From contig CM075348.1 in the NCBI GenBank assembly GCA_037693485.1, forward strand, positions 10,398,501 to 10,462,500: 64,000 nt of DNA, written 5' to 3'. The translations under genes and the position numbers were made by a program. Origin of the DNA: Kitagawia praeruptora (lineage: Eukaryota > Streptophyta > Magnoliopsida > Apiales > Apiaceae). Shown here one piece after another: positions 24,273 to 36,284 of the stretch (positions are counted from its first letter, which is position 1; the number at the start of each line of letters is the position of its first letter). Under the pieces are notes generated by a model. That model had not been told where the DNA came from. It made no database searches and saw nothing but the letters and a program-made list of their open reading frames with translations.

Positions 24273-24282
24273 CTTATATAAG
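24273..24282 (-). promoter_or_regulatory. TATA-like box of the WRKY gene
   Basis: CTTATATAAG lies about 31 bp upstream of Met1 of the WRKY frame. If it is the TATA box, transcription would start close to Met1, which favours Met20 as initiator. A W-box-like core (TTGACC, 24295-24300) sits just upstream and could allow WRKY auto- or cross-regulation; this is inference. Confidence 0.45.
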
Positions 24283-24707
24283 CCACTTGTTTATTTGACC
24301 ATACATGATGCACCTTCCGGGAAGAGCATGTGTTGGTATATATATTACTCAACTAGGTGATATTTGGTACGTCATTTTGCTTATGTAATGTGTTTACTTA
24401 ATTGTGTCTCAATTAACATGGAACTTCAACGGTGTCGTTTGATTTTTCTTTTCATTTGTTTGGGCCACGTAGGGTATTGTGTCCGCACACCACCTAGCAA
24501 CAAGCATAAATGCCTAATCAAACAACTCAAAATTTAGTTTATTGAATTTGGGGTTAAGTTTTAACTAACATCACACTACTCATTGGATACGATAACTCAC
24601 TAGTGATTTGTACCAGATTTATAAAGTCTCATTTTCAATTTTAATTATTAATTTTTATTAAGAAAAGATCCTATTCATATTTGGGAAATTTAAAAAATAT
24701 TCATATT

Positions 24708-24929
24708 TATTAAGGAATAAAATATGAGGGTATTTTAATCATTGTAATGATAGGATATTGGGCTATATATAAAGTCCCACTTAGCTTTATTTTAGACAAG
24801 ATCAATACAATGTAGTCTCTTAATATATTGAGCTTTTACCTATATTATTTGTACATATTTTATCTTTCTTGTTCATCTCTTTATTCTACAATTACTTGTC
24901 TTTGATTATCAAATTTACAAAAGTTATCA
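24708..24929 (+). repeat. 5' LTR of the gene-carrying element
   Basis: 222 bp, starting TATTAAGG and ending TTATCA. It differs from the 3' LTR at about five positions (roughly 97.7% identity), so the insertion is fairly recent. The first bases are TA rather than TG in both LTRs. Confidence 0.92.
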
Positions 24930-24942
24930 TGGTATCAGAGCC
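24930..24942 (+). other. Primer binding site, initiator Met-tRNA type
   Basis: TGGTATCAGAGCC follows the 5' LTR with no spacer. It is complementary to the 3' end of plant initiator tRNA-Met and is the usual Copia primer site. Confidence 0.9.
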
Positions 24943-25214
24943 AGGTTCTTGAGGCCTAACAATTAATATACAATTTCTTATTTATCATTTCTTCTAAAAC
25001 AAAATGAAGAATTGCGTGAAACCCAGAATTAAAACCCCAAAATGAAGAATCGTGTGAATGATTTCCACGGGATGTTGGCTACGTTGTTGTGTGTTTGTGT
25101 GGTTGGTTGTGAGAATTTTCTGAGCTTTGGGATAACAAATGAGCTGTTTGATAGAAGGTCTCAAAGAAGACGCACACAAGGTGTTTGATAAATTGCCGCA
25201 CTGAGATTTTAAAC

Positions 25215-25650
25215 ATGTCGAATGGAGATGACTGATGGAAATTCAAATATCATCATCGATTCTTTTCTTGCAGAGTCCTTTGGTGAAGGAAGTCTCTGCC
25301 ATAATTCTTCACTGACCAAAGGCATGAACGGATGTAGCAAACGCAAACCATTATCTAGACATAACCACAAGCTGGAACAGCCACCATGAATACACCGTAG
25401 TGGCTGCATCTGAGAACTCGTATGAATCGAGAGATGTAATAGTTTTGGCAATGGCCTTATTCAGCACTGAAAGTATCCACTAGCAGATAAATGGCATGCT
25501 TTCATACACAATTTCTGATGGAGGGGTGTAATCATCTCCAAGCTTACTCATCGCAAACCGCACAACATTCCACAACTTGTTGCACCATTGACGATACCCA
25601 ACAACTTTTTGTATGTCCAAGTTTATCTTATCAAACTGTGCTGTGTAAGA
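25215..25650 (-). pseudogene. Valyl-tRNA synthetase fragment (anticodon-binding region)
   Basis: Read on the - strand from about 25650 down, it shows QKVVGYRQWCNKLWN, then VVRFAMSKLGDDYTPP, then WILSVLNKAIAKT, YEFSDAATTVYSWW, and finally LDNGLRLLHPFMPLVSEELW and a PSPKDSARKESMM stretch. These are hallmark segments of the end of the catalytic domain and the anticodon-binding domain of plant class I ValRS. A TAG interrupts before WILSV. About 30 residues are missing between YSWW and the LDNG segment, with a change of frame. It is antisense to the other captured genes and cannot encode a working enzyme. Lack of obvious introns suggests capture from RNA, but this needs comparison with the parent gene. 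Confidence 0.9.
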
Positions 25651-25659
25651 CACAAAGAC

Positions 25660-26347
25660 TACAAGGTAATCTCTCTGTAATTTCTAAACTCACAGCATTG
25701 AAGTCATTGGACCTTTCGTATAATAATTTTTCATGGGATAGTTCCATCAGAATTTGGACATTTGTATGAGCTTGAGTTTCTTGATTTATCTTTTAACAAG
25801 TTTGGAAGTTCAATTCCTAAAAAGTGGGGTAGGCTTAGAAATATGAAGTCATTGAATCTTTCTAATAATCTGCTTACCGGAGTAATACATGATGAGCTTG
25901 AAGGGCTAGAACAGTTGCATGATTTGCAGTTATATGTCAATAAATTTGTTGGTTTTATACCTGATTGGGTAGGAAGTTTGGTTAAGCTTAGAGTTTTTAC
26001 GGCATATTAGAATGAATTTGTTGGTCAAATTCCAGAGAAATTGGGATCACTTTCGAGACTTATAGTGTTAAATCTTCACTCAGACCAGCTTGAAGGGCCT
26101 ATACCAAAGAGCATTTTTGTCATGGGAAAACTAGTAACATTGGTCCTGACTCAAAACAGATTGACTGGTGATGTTCCGGAATTGATAGGTAGGTGCAAAG
26201 GCCTTTCTAATGTTAGTATCGGAAACAATCTATTAATTGGAAGCATTCCCAAGTCAGTTGGAAACATTGCTGGCTTGACTTACTTTGAAGCAGATAACAA
26301 CAATTTGTCTGGGGAGATTGTCCCAGAGTTTTCTCACTGATCCTTGC
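25660..26347 (+). pseudogene. LRR receptor-like kinase fragment (PXC3/At2g41820-like ectodomain)
   Basis: About nine leucine-rich repeats of the plant extracellular type are readable: LTALKSLDLSYNNF, then LEFLDLSFNKFGSSIP, LNLSNNLLTGVI, VGSLVKLRVFTAY, then LNLHSDQLEGPIP, LVLTQNRLTGDVPELIG and GLTYFEADNNNLSGEIVPEF. The order and wording resemble the PXC3 (At2g41820) subgroup related to TDR/PXY. Lesions are a frameshift near 25735, a TAG at 26008-26010 and a TGA at 26338-26340. No signal peptide, transmembrane segment or kinase domain is present. At 26348 a 3.9 kb solo LTR interrupts the sequence, which resumes at 30286 but soon loses similarity. Confidence 0.88.
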
Positions 26348-27448
26348 TGTAACGCCCCCAAATCCGGGGTCAGTAGATTTGGGCGTCACACTAACAAACT
26401 CAATAATTCTAGCAAAAATTGGCCATGATGTATTCGTAAATACAACATAACCTGCTGAATACTAAACTAAAAATCTGAAATCAAAATAAAACTGAAATAA
26501 AAAATAAAAACTCAATCAAAAGCTCTTTGACCCCAACTCCCAACTCAGGATCTTAGGTTACAGTTCTAGAAACAAGAAAACCCAAAACCAACTTCAATAC
26601 AATTCTATATACAAAACTTATACAAACTTAAATCACTGGTATAACTTCGAATAGAAGTATACCAGGCCAACTAATCACATACATACTATAACTACTAAAA
26701 CTATATATACATACAACAAATCATACTTTAAATCCGAATACCCTGATCCACGTCAGCTTCCAACAGCATCCTGCTTCTTCTTTCCACTTTCTGAACTGCG
26801 CAGGCTAAGCCTCGCCAACTAGCTTACTGAAAAGATAGATTTTAAAAACAACAAGTGTGAGCCAAAGAATGCTCAGCAAGTTAATAATATAGTGAAATAA
26901 CGATGTTACGATAATTCATTGATGAACAATATCAATGAATACTTTAACTCAAGAGATCATTCAATTTCAATCATAGAGTAAAACTTTTCCATTTTCTTCA
27001 ACTATACGGTCTCAGATAAAACTTTGAGAAAAAGAATATCAAGAAATTCCCCAATTATTCTTACTCCCCTTTCACGTACAATGTTACTCGAGAAGAGAAT
27101 AACTAGGAAACTTCTATCCATCCTTAATCTCATTGTTTTACTGAATTCCCAATTTTATCAAGATAGAAAGCAACTAACTCTAATATCCAAAATTCCGAAA
27201 TTACTGACCATTTATCTTGAAACATATATATCTTATCATAACATTCCTTTCTTTCATCCCTTTTCACTACAACATTTCTTTTCTTAAAACCATTCCCTTT
27301 TTAAAACATACCTTTAATAAAACCTTTAAAAAAACAATTAAGTTGATTTTATTATTCTCCTGATTACGGACAATACGGGTGATCAGCCACGTAAAGTCCA
27401 CATTCCTTTGAAATAGGGTTCCCAATTAGGCAACACATTGGCCTTTAA

Positions 27449-27568
27449 TGCTGGACTAGGACCACCCTAGCCTCTTACGCTAAATAAAAGTGCTGGACTA
27501 GGACCACCCGAGCCTCTTACGCTAAATAAAAGTGCTGGACTAGGACCACCCTAGCCTCTTACGCTTTT
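27449..27568. repeat. 42-bp tandem repeat, three copies, in the solo LTR
   Basis: The unit starts TGCTGGACTAGGACCACC, then contains AGCCTCTTACGCTAAATAAA. Starts are at 27449, 27491 and 27533. The copies differ by one or two bases. Confidence 0.9.
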
Positions 27569-28434
27569 CCAATTTATAAACAATTTAATATTTATAATTT
27601 AAAACATTTCATTTTTAAGTCCTTAAACTCACTGGCAAAAGACCAGCCCAGTATAAGGAAATTTTAAAATCATCTTTAATTAATCCATTCTCATTTTAGG
27701 GAGCAACATTTGAAGATTAAGGATCAAGGAAACAATTGATATAAAGATTTAAAGACAACAAAGCAATAAGATTTAACTAAGCAGGGTATAGCTCAGCAAA
27801 ACATAATCACATTATTTAAACTAGAAATGAAGGGTATATATGATTGCAAGAAACAATTTGAAAGGACATATAAATATTAACAAGAGGGTTCACATCACTT
27901 GAAAGATAAGTGAGGATAGTATACTTGCCTCGATTCCAATGCATCGATTCCCTACTTACTATACTTCGGTCTTTAATCGACATACATTCATTTTTCTTTA
28001 ATCGTCTCGTCAACATGCTCGCTGGGTCCATATCGAATACCTTTATACTCGTAATAATAGCAAAGTACTATTTAGTACACAAACAATCCAACCGATAACT
28101 AATTACTTATAACTCGCAAGCAATACATACATAAATATATATATCCACACCTCATTAATCATCACATATGCACTTAAACACTCATACACATACATGCCTT
28201 TAAATCTTTAAATCAAATAATTTAAATAACTTTAAAACGCAGGGGATTTTTAGAAAATTTTGGCATGAAGTATTCGTTTATCGGACTATGGGCTCAGCCC
28301 CTCCATGCCAAACAAAACAATTTATAACCCTATTTTTGATAAAATAAAAGCTGTCTCAAATACAGCAACATAAAGTAAACAAATAAGAAAATACCCGCCC
28401 AGACATGCGGCACCTAGCACATAATGATTTACAC

Positions 28435-28650
28435 TACTACTTACGCTACACCAATGATCGTATTTCTCACGCATTTAATGATACACGTGACAACCAATCA
28501 TTGATGTTCGTAAGCCCTAGGGAACAATCCCTAGCACTAACTATTACTTACGCTATATCAATGATCACATCACTTAAGTATATTAATTATACTCGTGATA
28601 GTTAATCAAGGATATTCGTAAGCCCTAGGGATTAGTCGAAAAGAATTACA
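28435..28650. repeat. ~108-bp imperfect direct repeat in the solo LTR
   Basis: Two units share ACTTACGCTA, CAATGATC, a short variable middle and GTAAGCCCTAGGGA. They start near 28440 and 28547. Confidence 0.7.
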
Positions 28651-30384
28651 CAAGTCCTTTAAATATTGACATTTAAAAACTTGTGATCTTCTCATAACCC
28701 CTAGCACAATTCTAATTATTATAAAATTCTAACATTTAACATGTACCACGTATTCCATACTTACCATACTTAACCCATATACACGACCAATCACCATTTC
28801 ACCTCATATCCTTTACCACCGAGTACTTGACAATTATACATTTAATAAATACTACGACTCGATCTACAGCATTTAGCACATAGGTACGTAAACATTTATA
28901 ACTAGCAAAATCGTATAACCTTGACATATTATTCGACTCTCACAATTAACAATTAATCATTACTACACACAAACATTTATAACTTAATAAAATCATATAA
29001 CTCAACATATCATCCCACAATTATAATTAGCAACTAAACTCTTCGAATTAATTTTCGGAATTTAACAAATTAACTCGAAATTTAAATCTAATTAAATTAC
29101 CACCATAATATCAAAATTAAATCTACTTTAATCACAACAATTAGCATAATTTACTCCAATAAGCAAATTAACAATTAATCTCGCAATTTAAAATCAATTA
29201 AATTACGACAATTAATTAACTAAATTACCACAATTAAATACATAATTTAGGAGTATAAAAATTTATACCATTTTCGTTTTGGTCCGAATCGACTCGCACA
29301 AAATCCCATCTCCTGCAATCTCTCTATCTCTCTTACTTCTTCACTGCTACTGTTGCTCGCCACCAGCATGTCCTCTCGCCGTCCTCCGCCTGGCGCCGTC
29401 GGGAAGCTCGCCGGAATCGCTGCTGTGCCGCCGTGACCCACCGGAAACCTCCAGCCACGCGCCTCCTCCCTTTGCTGCACACACACCACTCATATATACA
29501 CACACACACACGAATCACACCATTACACGCACACACGAATTATGTATGTGTGTATATCCCTCAATTTCTTCTCCCCTCTCCTCTCTTTTCTTCTCTTCCC
29601 CTCTTCTTCTCTTTTTTCCCGATCTCCCTCGAACTCTCTACTGCCTCTGCGTCTGCTTCTTCTTAATGGGCTTAGGCCCCATACTCCTCTTATTACTACT
29701 CTTATATCCGGCCAAATTACAACACTACTTACTCGCTTTAATACTAATAATCGATTTAATAAATCACCATTAAATAAAACCTCCGGAAAATTACACTTTT
29801 CATTATTAAAATAAAGAATATAAAATTATGAACTCCCACATATTTTTAAAATATTTTTCGGATCAAAAATGAATTAAATATGAATTTTCAAAGTTTTGAT
29901 CCTTTAATTGCAATAAAACTCTTAAAATCATTTTAAAATACCACAACACCCAAATTAATCCACCCAACAACTTTAAAAACTCAATAAATATATAAAGATA
30001 ATTTTACAAAAGATTACATGATTTTTTTTTAAGCCCTCCGATAATTAAATAAAGATTTTTGAAGATCAATAATACTTGATTTTTATATTTTTAAATCACT
30101 AAAAATACCAATAAAATACTGGGGCACACATAACTCAATATATACTCATATAAACTCAATACTAAATATCGTTGAATTCCACAACGATATTCTCAAATCC
30201 AATTCCATCTTTTAAATACTAATTAGCATAATTAAATAATAATAAAATAATAATAATAAATCCTAAAATAATCTGGGATCTTACACTTGCAGTTGAGCTT
30301 GACGCATCAAGTTGGTTGATTTTTTAAATAGCGCTTGCATAACCAAGTCGCTAAAATTGTGCCTATATTCTCCGACAAATATTC

Positions 30385-30499
30385 CACCATATTCTGTTAG
30401 AAGCAGAAATTACTGGGGAGTTCACCAAATTCTGTTAAGAGCAGAAATTACTGGGAAGTCCACCATATTCTGTTAGAAGCGGAAATTACTGGGGAGTGA
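30385..30499. repeat. ~38-bp tandem repeat, three copies
   Basis: Copies of CACCATATTCTGTTAGAAGC followed by AGAAATTACTGGGGAGT start near 30385, 30423 and 30461. They lie between the receptor-kinase and aminotransferase pieces of the gene-carrying element. Confidence 0.85.
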
Positions 30500-30581
30500 G
30501 CAGAGGAAGTGCAAGGGAAGAATGTGCTTACAAACTTCTGGGGAATGGACTTCACCACTGATAATTTGAGGTCTCTGTTAT

Positions 30582-30954
30582 AGACACTTCACCCAGATGC
30601 AGATTGGTTGAAAAGGATCTTACAGGAAAACCAACACCTAAGCGTTACTGTTGTAACTCCTGAAAACCCATCCAGAGCCTACATTCCGGAGGACATGCTG
30701 AAGAGGGCGCTTTTAAAGGAGGTTAAAGTGAAATATACTTATGGGCAAAGCTTCCTGAGAAATACATTGAAGATTTTGTTGTTCGATGGCTAGCTCGAAA
30801 ACATGGGGTTGTTTTGATTCCAGGAAGTGTGTGTGGTTGTCCTGGACATCTCAGGATCTTATTTGGTGGGCTGTTGGAGAATGACTGTCTGCTTGCTTCA
30901 AAAAGGCTAAAGAAAGGATTAGAAGAGCTGGTAACCAGCGGAATGTTGGAGTGA
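30582..30954 (+). pseudogene. Aromatic aminotransferase fragment (VAS1/ISS1-like), internally deleted
   Basis: The first part (about 30582-30690) reads HPDADWLKRIL and then VTPENPSRAYIPEDMLKR, matching the PLP-fold region around NPGNPSG in class I aminotransferases. It then jumps, with a frame change, to the C-terminal end (about 30738-30954): LWAKLPEKYIED, VVRWLARKHGVVLIPGS, CPGHLRILFGG and KRLKKGLEELVTSGMLE, followed by TGA at 30952-30954. The middle of the protein, including the PLP-lysine region, is missing. The wording fits the plant VAS1/ISS1 family, which acts in auxin and ethylene precursor balance. The precise join resembles exon joining or template switching. It is not functional. 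Confidence 0.82.
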
Positions 30955-31394
30955 TTGTTGGTTCAATAATTATAATAGATATTGGAATATACATTCACCA
31001 GATTGTGGTACTACAATATAGGGTATTGCTATTCAATAAACTGCTGTTGCTGCAGGATTCATTTAAAATGGAAATAATGGTTGTGAAATGACCAAGATCA
31101 GCAGGTTTCATAGAGTCACTTTGAGCCAGTGTTCCAGTGGACTGGTTTAGCCAATTACAGTTGGTTGAGGAAGCCGAAGTTGCTAGAATGGTGCCCGGGC
31201 TGACCTCTTATGAGTTTGAGTATGATGGAAGTTATTGCCATCATTTTTATGGAAGTAATTGCCATTATGTGTTATTATTGAAGCTGAGAGGTCACCCCAT
31301 TGAAGTGACTGTGTACTTATTCTTGTTTTGAGCTCTGTGAGCATTTACAGTTGATCTTGCATATCGTCAAGTTGGCTGATATTGTGAGCTCTGT

Positions 31395-31800
31395 GAGCAA
31401 TTGTCCTCTAATGGCAAGCAAAGCCAGGATTCCTCAAATGGCAAGAAAAGCCAGGGTCCTCAAATGGCAAGCAAAGCTAGGACTTGATTGAAGTTGAAAC
31501 AGTACTCTAATGACAAGCATAACCAGGATTCCACAAATGACAAGTAAAGTCAGGGTCCTCAAATGGTAAGCAAAGTCAGGACTTGAAGAGTTTAAAGTAG
31601 TCCTTTAATGGAAAGAAAAGCCAGGACATGAGCTTAAACTAGTCCTCTAATGGCAGGGAATTGGAGTCCCTTGTCAAGACATTGACGTGCTCCAACAACA
31701 AGTCCTCGAATGGCAGGGAATTGGAGTCCCCTGTCAGGACATTGATGTGCTCCTACTGGCCGGATTTGGAGTCCCTGTCAGGAATTGATGTGCTCCAATT
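31395..31800. repeat. Degenerate minisatellite of ~26-28 bp plus a ~65-bp repeat
   Basis: About eight variants of TCCTCAAATGGCAAGCAAAG followed by CCAGG run from 31395 to 31660. They grade into two and a half copies of a longer unit containing GGCAGGGAATTGGAGTCCC and ATTGATGTGCTCC at 31655-31800. The tract separates the aminotransferase and transporter pieces. Confidence 0.85.
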
Positions 31801-31931
31801 GTTCAAGGAAAACAGTTTTTGAAGTGTGGTTTTGTGACTGGTGCGATGGCTGTTGCACAAGTTTTTTCATCAGTTTACTTCAGTGCCTGGTCCAAAAAAT
31901 CTTACTTCAAACCCCTCGTGTTCAGCAGCAT

Positions 31932-33480
31932 TGTTTACACTAAATCACGCAAGCGTACGTGGTCACAAGTAATATATAAGGTTAAGTCCAAATTCGTTCC
32001 CACAGGGATCAGGTTATGGTTTTAATTCAGTAATCGCACTTATGCAATAGTGTATGATCTTAATTCACTGCTAAGACAATTAATAAATTAAGGTTTTAAC
32101 TAACTAAATTAAACTAAGAAGCAAATTAACAAAACTACAAATTAACTAACTAGCAAGAATTGAAATCTAATTACTTTTGCAAGAAAAACCATGGAATCCT
32201 AACTTCATTAAATACTTTGCTTAGATCTGACGCCTTTAATCACTATATGCAATGGTTATGATATCTGATCGGACAACACGACACAAGTACACGCTACCTC
32301 TCAGTATACGTATACCAAACTAAACATACATCCACAAAAGAGATAGAAGATGAATAGACACCAATTATGCTTAGACCCTATATGTCTATAGAATTTGAAA
32401 ACATAACGGTTGAAGAGCAAGTTATCCATAAAGATCACACAAGGCAGTATAAGTATTTTCATCTCACACCACGAATCATATTGATAAACAATTATGAACC
32501 TATGCTAGCATGGCAAGTTCTAAATCTCAAGATCCACTTTTACTTCACAAGAGATTAACAAATTAGATGTTCATGACGCATCTATCAATTAAGCATAACC
32601 ATACGAGGATATCAGATATACATCACACACAGATCTTTAAAGCAATCAAGATACTAAAGCTCCATAAATAAATCCGTTAGAATCCCATGACAACGATTAG
32701 TTCATAATCGAACCTCTCGTCATCATGGGATCTGATGAAACCATGATAAAAACAAAGTATGAAAATATACAAATAAATCTAAGTAATTGATATGTAATAG
32801 TTCTACTCCTAATGATGATGATCTCAAATTACAAGGGTTAGATGTGTTTATATAGGCTCTAGACATCTTGCCCAACAAGAAAATACCACATCAGAATTAT
32901 AATAGAAGTACGTTTCCTAAACTGATTCTGATTTAAAGGGAAATTCGCAGCTGTCTTTTCTTCAAATTTTCTGGAACGTTCCAATCATAATTGGACCTCT
33001 GGACCACTTTAGAATGATAGAGAATCTCGTTATCTTCGCGTGGACTGCTTACGGGCCCCAAACGGAGTTTTAAAACTCAAGATATGGCCAAAATAGTAAA
33101 AACTGTAATTTTTCAGGGGCAACTTTCGCCCAGCAGTCTGTTCTTCGCGCAGATTGCTCCTACCCGGCGCAATTTGCTCGTGGGAATCCTATCCCAAGTT
33201 GTAGAAAATCTCCCAGGCTTCGTGTGGGCAGTAAGATCGCTGAAAACAGACTTCTAGAACTCCAGATATGTCCAAAACAGTGTAGACTGCGCAACCGTCT
33301 CAGAAATCCGAATTTTAACTAATTTATTCTCCAAAAATGATAGAAGCATCAACCTTAATCAACATTCTTGTAAATCTGCACAACTAAGCAAAACACATCA
33401 AAACTACAAGAAACTTGAGTCCAAGACAATCAATTTAAGCCGATATGGAACGCTCAAAGTGGATATAAATCCACTTATCA
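31932..33480 (-). repeat. 3' LTR of the Athila-like element
   Basis: 1549 bp, TGTTTACACTAAATC to CCACTTATCA on the + strand, paired with 37505-39053. It contains a GC-rich patch near 33120-33185 with GCGCAGATTGCTCC and GCGCAATTTGCTCG. Confidence 0.93.
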
Positions 33481-36284
33481 CACCCCAAACTTAAACCGAT
33501 GCTTGTCCTCAAGCATAAACAATTACAACTAACTAACTAACTAGTACCACTTCCGTAGGTGATCACGGTTGCATTTGGCGTATGCAACAAGCCCTTTAAA
33601 CCCTAGGCAGCCTTAGTGGACGAGTAAGGTCTCGTGAGGGCCTATAGCGAATGTACCCACAAAATCCATTTAACCTAATGCAATGCAATGCATGAATGCA
33701 ACTAATATGAAAAATGCAATTAATCTAATACTAAAATCCTACCATACCTTCAAATCCTCTCATGCCATATCAACTTAAGAATCAAAGTAAATACGCAATG
33801 TCTTGGTGTCGAAAGTGCAAGTATTCACATAGTCTACTCAATGAACATGCATAAGTTCTCACAAGCCCATGTCAAGTGTAAGAATAAGTTAGTAAACATG
33901 CTAAGCCTACAAGAGTACATCTTGGAGACAACACTCGGGATCTCATACGCAAGAACAAGCAAACACTCACAATTCACTCACAAAAAATATTCACTTAAGA
34001 ACAAGGGTAAGTGTATCACTCAATTCCAACAAAATCATAAGCATGCTTGACATTTGATATCAATCTAACTCTTAACACAATATACATCAATGACGATAAT
34101 CAAAAGGTCTTTATTTGGGTTGTAACGGGGCTAGGGACAAGGTATGTCAAATAAGCCAAAACAGGTTAAGTGTCAAAAGCTAGTAAGTACCATAATAAAT
34201 CATACACAACACCCTATTTTCACTCCACATAATTTTTCTATTTTTCTTCCAACAAAAACAATCGACGAGTCAACTAAAGTAGGATCACAACAAACACAAA
34301 CATGCTCTCATAATATTTTTTTTTCATATTTTTTTTTCTCTTTTTTTTTCTTGTTTTTTTCTTTTTTTTTTCGAGATCTAAATATAACACAAACAATAAT
34401 ATAAACAATAAACAATGATCCCACAATTTATTACACATGTCGACTATCAAGTAAACAACCAAACCCAATTTTCAATATTTCCCCCACAAGTATGACCAAC
34501 AATAAACCCCTCCTTACACACCTTATTACTCCCTTAAGCACTCTACTAGCCTTTGACAATGTGGGTTCAAATTAATGTAAGGCCAATACAAGAAAAAGGT
34601 CTCGGCAAGTAATGTGGTATGTCACCAAAAAAATAGGATTAAGCTCAACGGGTTAACTAATTGATCATGTAAACATGGTGTGGTAATATGGGAAAATATG
34701 CGGTTATTCATAAATGCCTTTATCATTTTAATCGTCAAATAATGTCATGCGTTTCAAGAAAGACCTCAAACAACTGCTAGCAATGCAAACAATCCGTGGA
34801 CACTCAAGCAAACGAATAAATTGCAAATATGCATTAAGGCTCAAAAACTCACTCGGTGGAAAAACATACTCAATCCCAAGCAACAATCTCTCTAACGCAC
34901 CAACTTGTATTCACATCATGCAAACTAAATCATCTTGCACATATTCATGTCCTTCTAATCACTTACAACATTCAATAAGTCTACTAGCTTCAACTTACTA
35001 GTGTATGTGTGTGCACAAGAACAAAGCATATCACTTCTCAATCAAAAGCGTCAACAACACAAAATTCCTATCAAGCATGGGTGCAAATGCAACTATTATG
35101 GATCACATGGTATACAAAAATAAAAAAAACAGAATGTCCTATATGAAACAAACGTAGATAACACGAACATAAATGCATAATTTACTACTACTAATATGCA
35201 AAGCATGAAATCCTACATGAACAAATAATACAACAACAACTACTACTCCCCCAAACCACCCCCAAACTTAAAATATTCAATGTCCACATTGAATGGAAGT
35301 AAATACAAGGGATAGCAGAAAACATACCTGAATACCGAAGCATACCCAAGAATTTTTTTCTCGCAAAAATCCCCTTTCCTTAGCAATTGGCCTCAAAACA
35401 ACCGATTAAATTTAACCTCCGCCGTCGAAAATGAAAATTTCCCAACATTAGCACTATCTCTCCCATGCTTACGAGCCAAAAGAATCAATTCCCAACTCAC
35501 AAAAAGCTCCACCAAAAATTACCAAGCAATAACACACCAAAAATACCCCAATATATCAAGAATAATACAAATCCCAATTTACAAGAACACAAATTCGTAA
35601 TCAAAATAAAATTTGAGAGAAGAAATAAACCCACTACGAATTGGAGAGGTGAACTTGCAATTAATTCCTCTTTAGAATAATTTTTAGAGATTTAAAGAAA
35701 ATAGAAGAGGAATTGGATTTGTATGTAGAGGTGTGTATATATATAAGATGATGGATAGATGAGATTTAAAAATTTAGAGTATAGGAGAGATTTGGAGAGG
35801 TTAGGATTTGATGTGGGATAGATATAGGGATTTAGAATTGAAGAAATTTGAGTTAGGATTGAATTTGGGGAAAAATTGTAGGTTAAAACACTAATTTTCG
35901 AAAAAAATCTGGGCAGAAAGGGGTGTAACGCAGCCTACTACTGCGTTACAGGTGCGCTGGGCGCGGAACAGATAGTAACGCATGACAGAAATGCGTTACA
36001 GGGTCTTCATACTGGTAGACGCGCTAGCGCAAATTGCGCAACTCACGGGCAAATTGCGCCTAATGCAGTAACGCAGGCGCAACTTGTGTTACTGGGGCGC
36101 AAATTGCTCGAACTGTTCATTTTTTTTTTCTGCACAACACTACTACTTTTTTTTTTTCACTACACTCATTTTTTTTTTCATACAACACTCAATTTTTTTT
36201 TCCTCTCTCTACACTAATTCATGGGTTGCCTCCCACGAAGCGCTTCTTTAACGTCAATAGCTTGACGTTACTTCCAAGCCTCCA
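33481..36284. other. Non-coding interior of the Athila-like element
   Basis: No protease, RT or integrase is recognisable on either strand. It holds a T-rich tract at 34316-34375 and a second series of poly-T runs at 36118-36212. A cluster of GTAACGCA/TGCGTTAC motifs lies at 35926-36110. Frames here are low complexity and are not credible genes. Confidence 0.7.

Larger units (their letters stand above)
26348..30285. mobile_element. 3.9 kb solo LTR, probably Ty3/Gypsy
   Basis: It begins TGTAACGCCC and ends GATCTTACA (TGTAA...TTACA termini), flanked by an exact CTTGC duplication at 26343-26347 and 30286-30290. Its 3938 bp hold no coding similarity. A hairpin (CGCCCCCAAATC with GATTTGGGCG) lies at the left end. 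LTRs this long are known from Tekay/Del chromoviruses; that assignment is inference. It inserted into the captured receptor-kinase piece and is therefore younger than the host element. Confidence 0.75.

Noticed and set aside
24930..24942. TGGTATCAGAGCC as part of a tRNA gene
   Set aside because: It is a primer binding site abutting an LTR; no tRNA cloverleaf surrounds it. I found no convincing tRNA or rRNA gene anywhere in the window.
24994..25200. Possible pentatricopeptide fragment (EDAHKVFDKLPH) before the ValRS piece
   Set aside because: Only about 12 residues look PPR-like; too short to claim a fifth captured gene, though a search with this stretch would be worthwhile.
29247..29814. Several overlapping open frames up to 164 codons on both strands
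   Set aside because: They lie in a C/T-rich stretch of the solo LTR, are low in complexity (runs of Ser, Leu, Pro, His-Thr) and overlap each other on both strands; no domain is visible.
34144..34468. Lys-rich or Phe-rich frames on both strands
   Set aside because: They are produced by the poly-T tract at 34316-34375 inside the Athila-like element.
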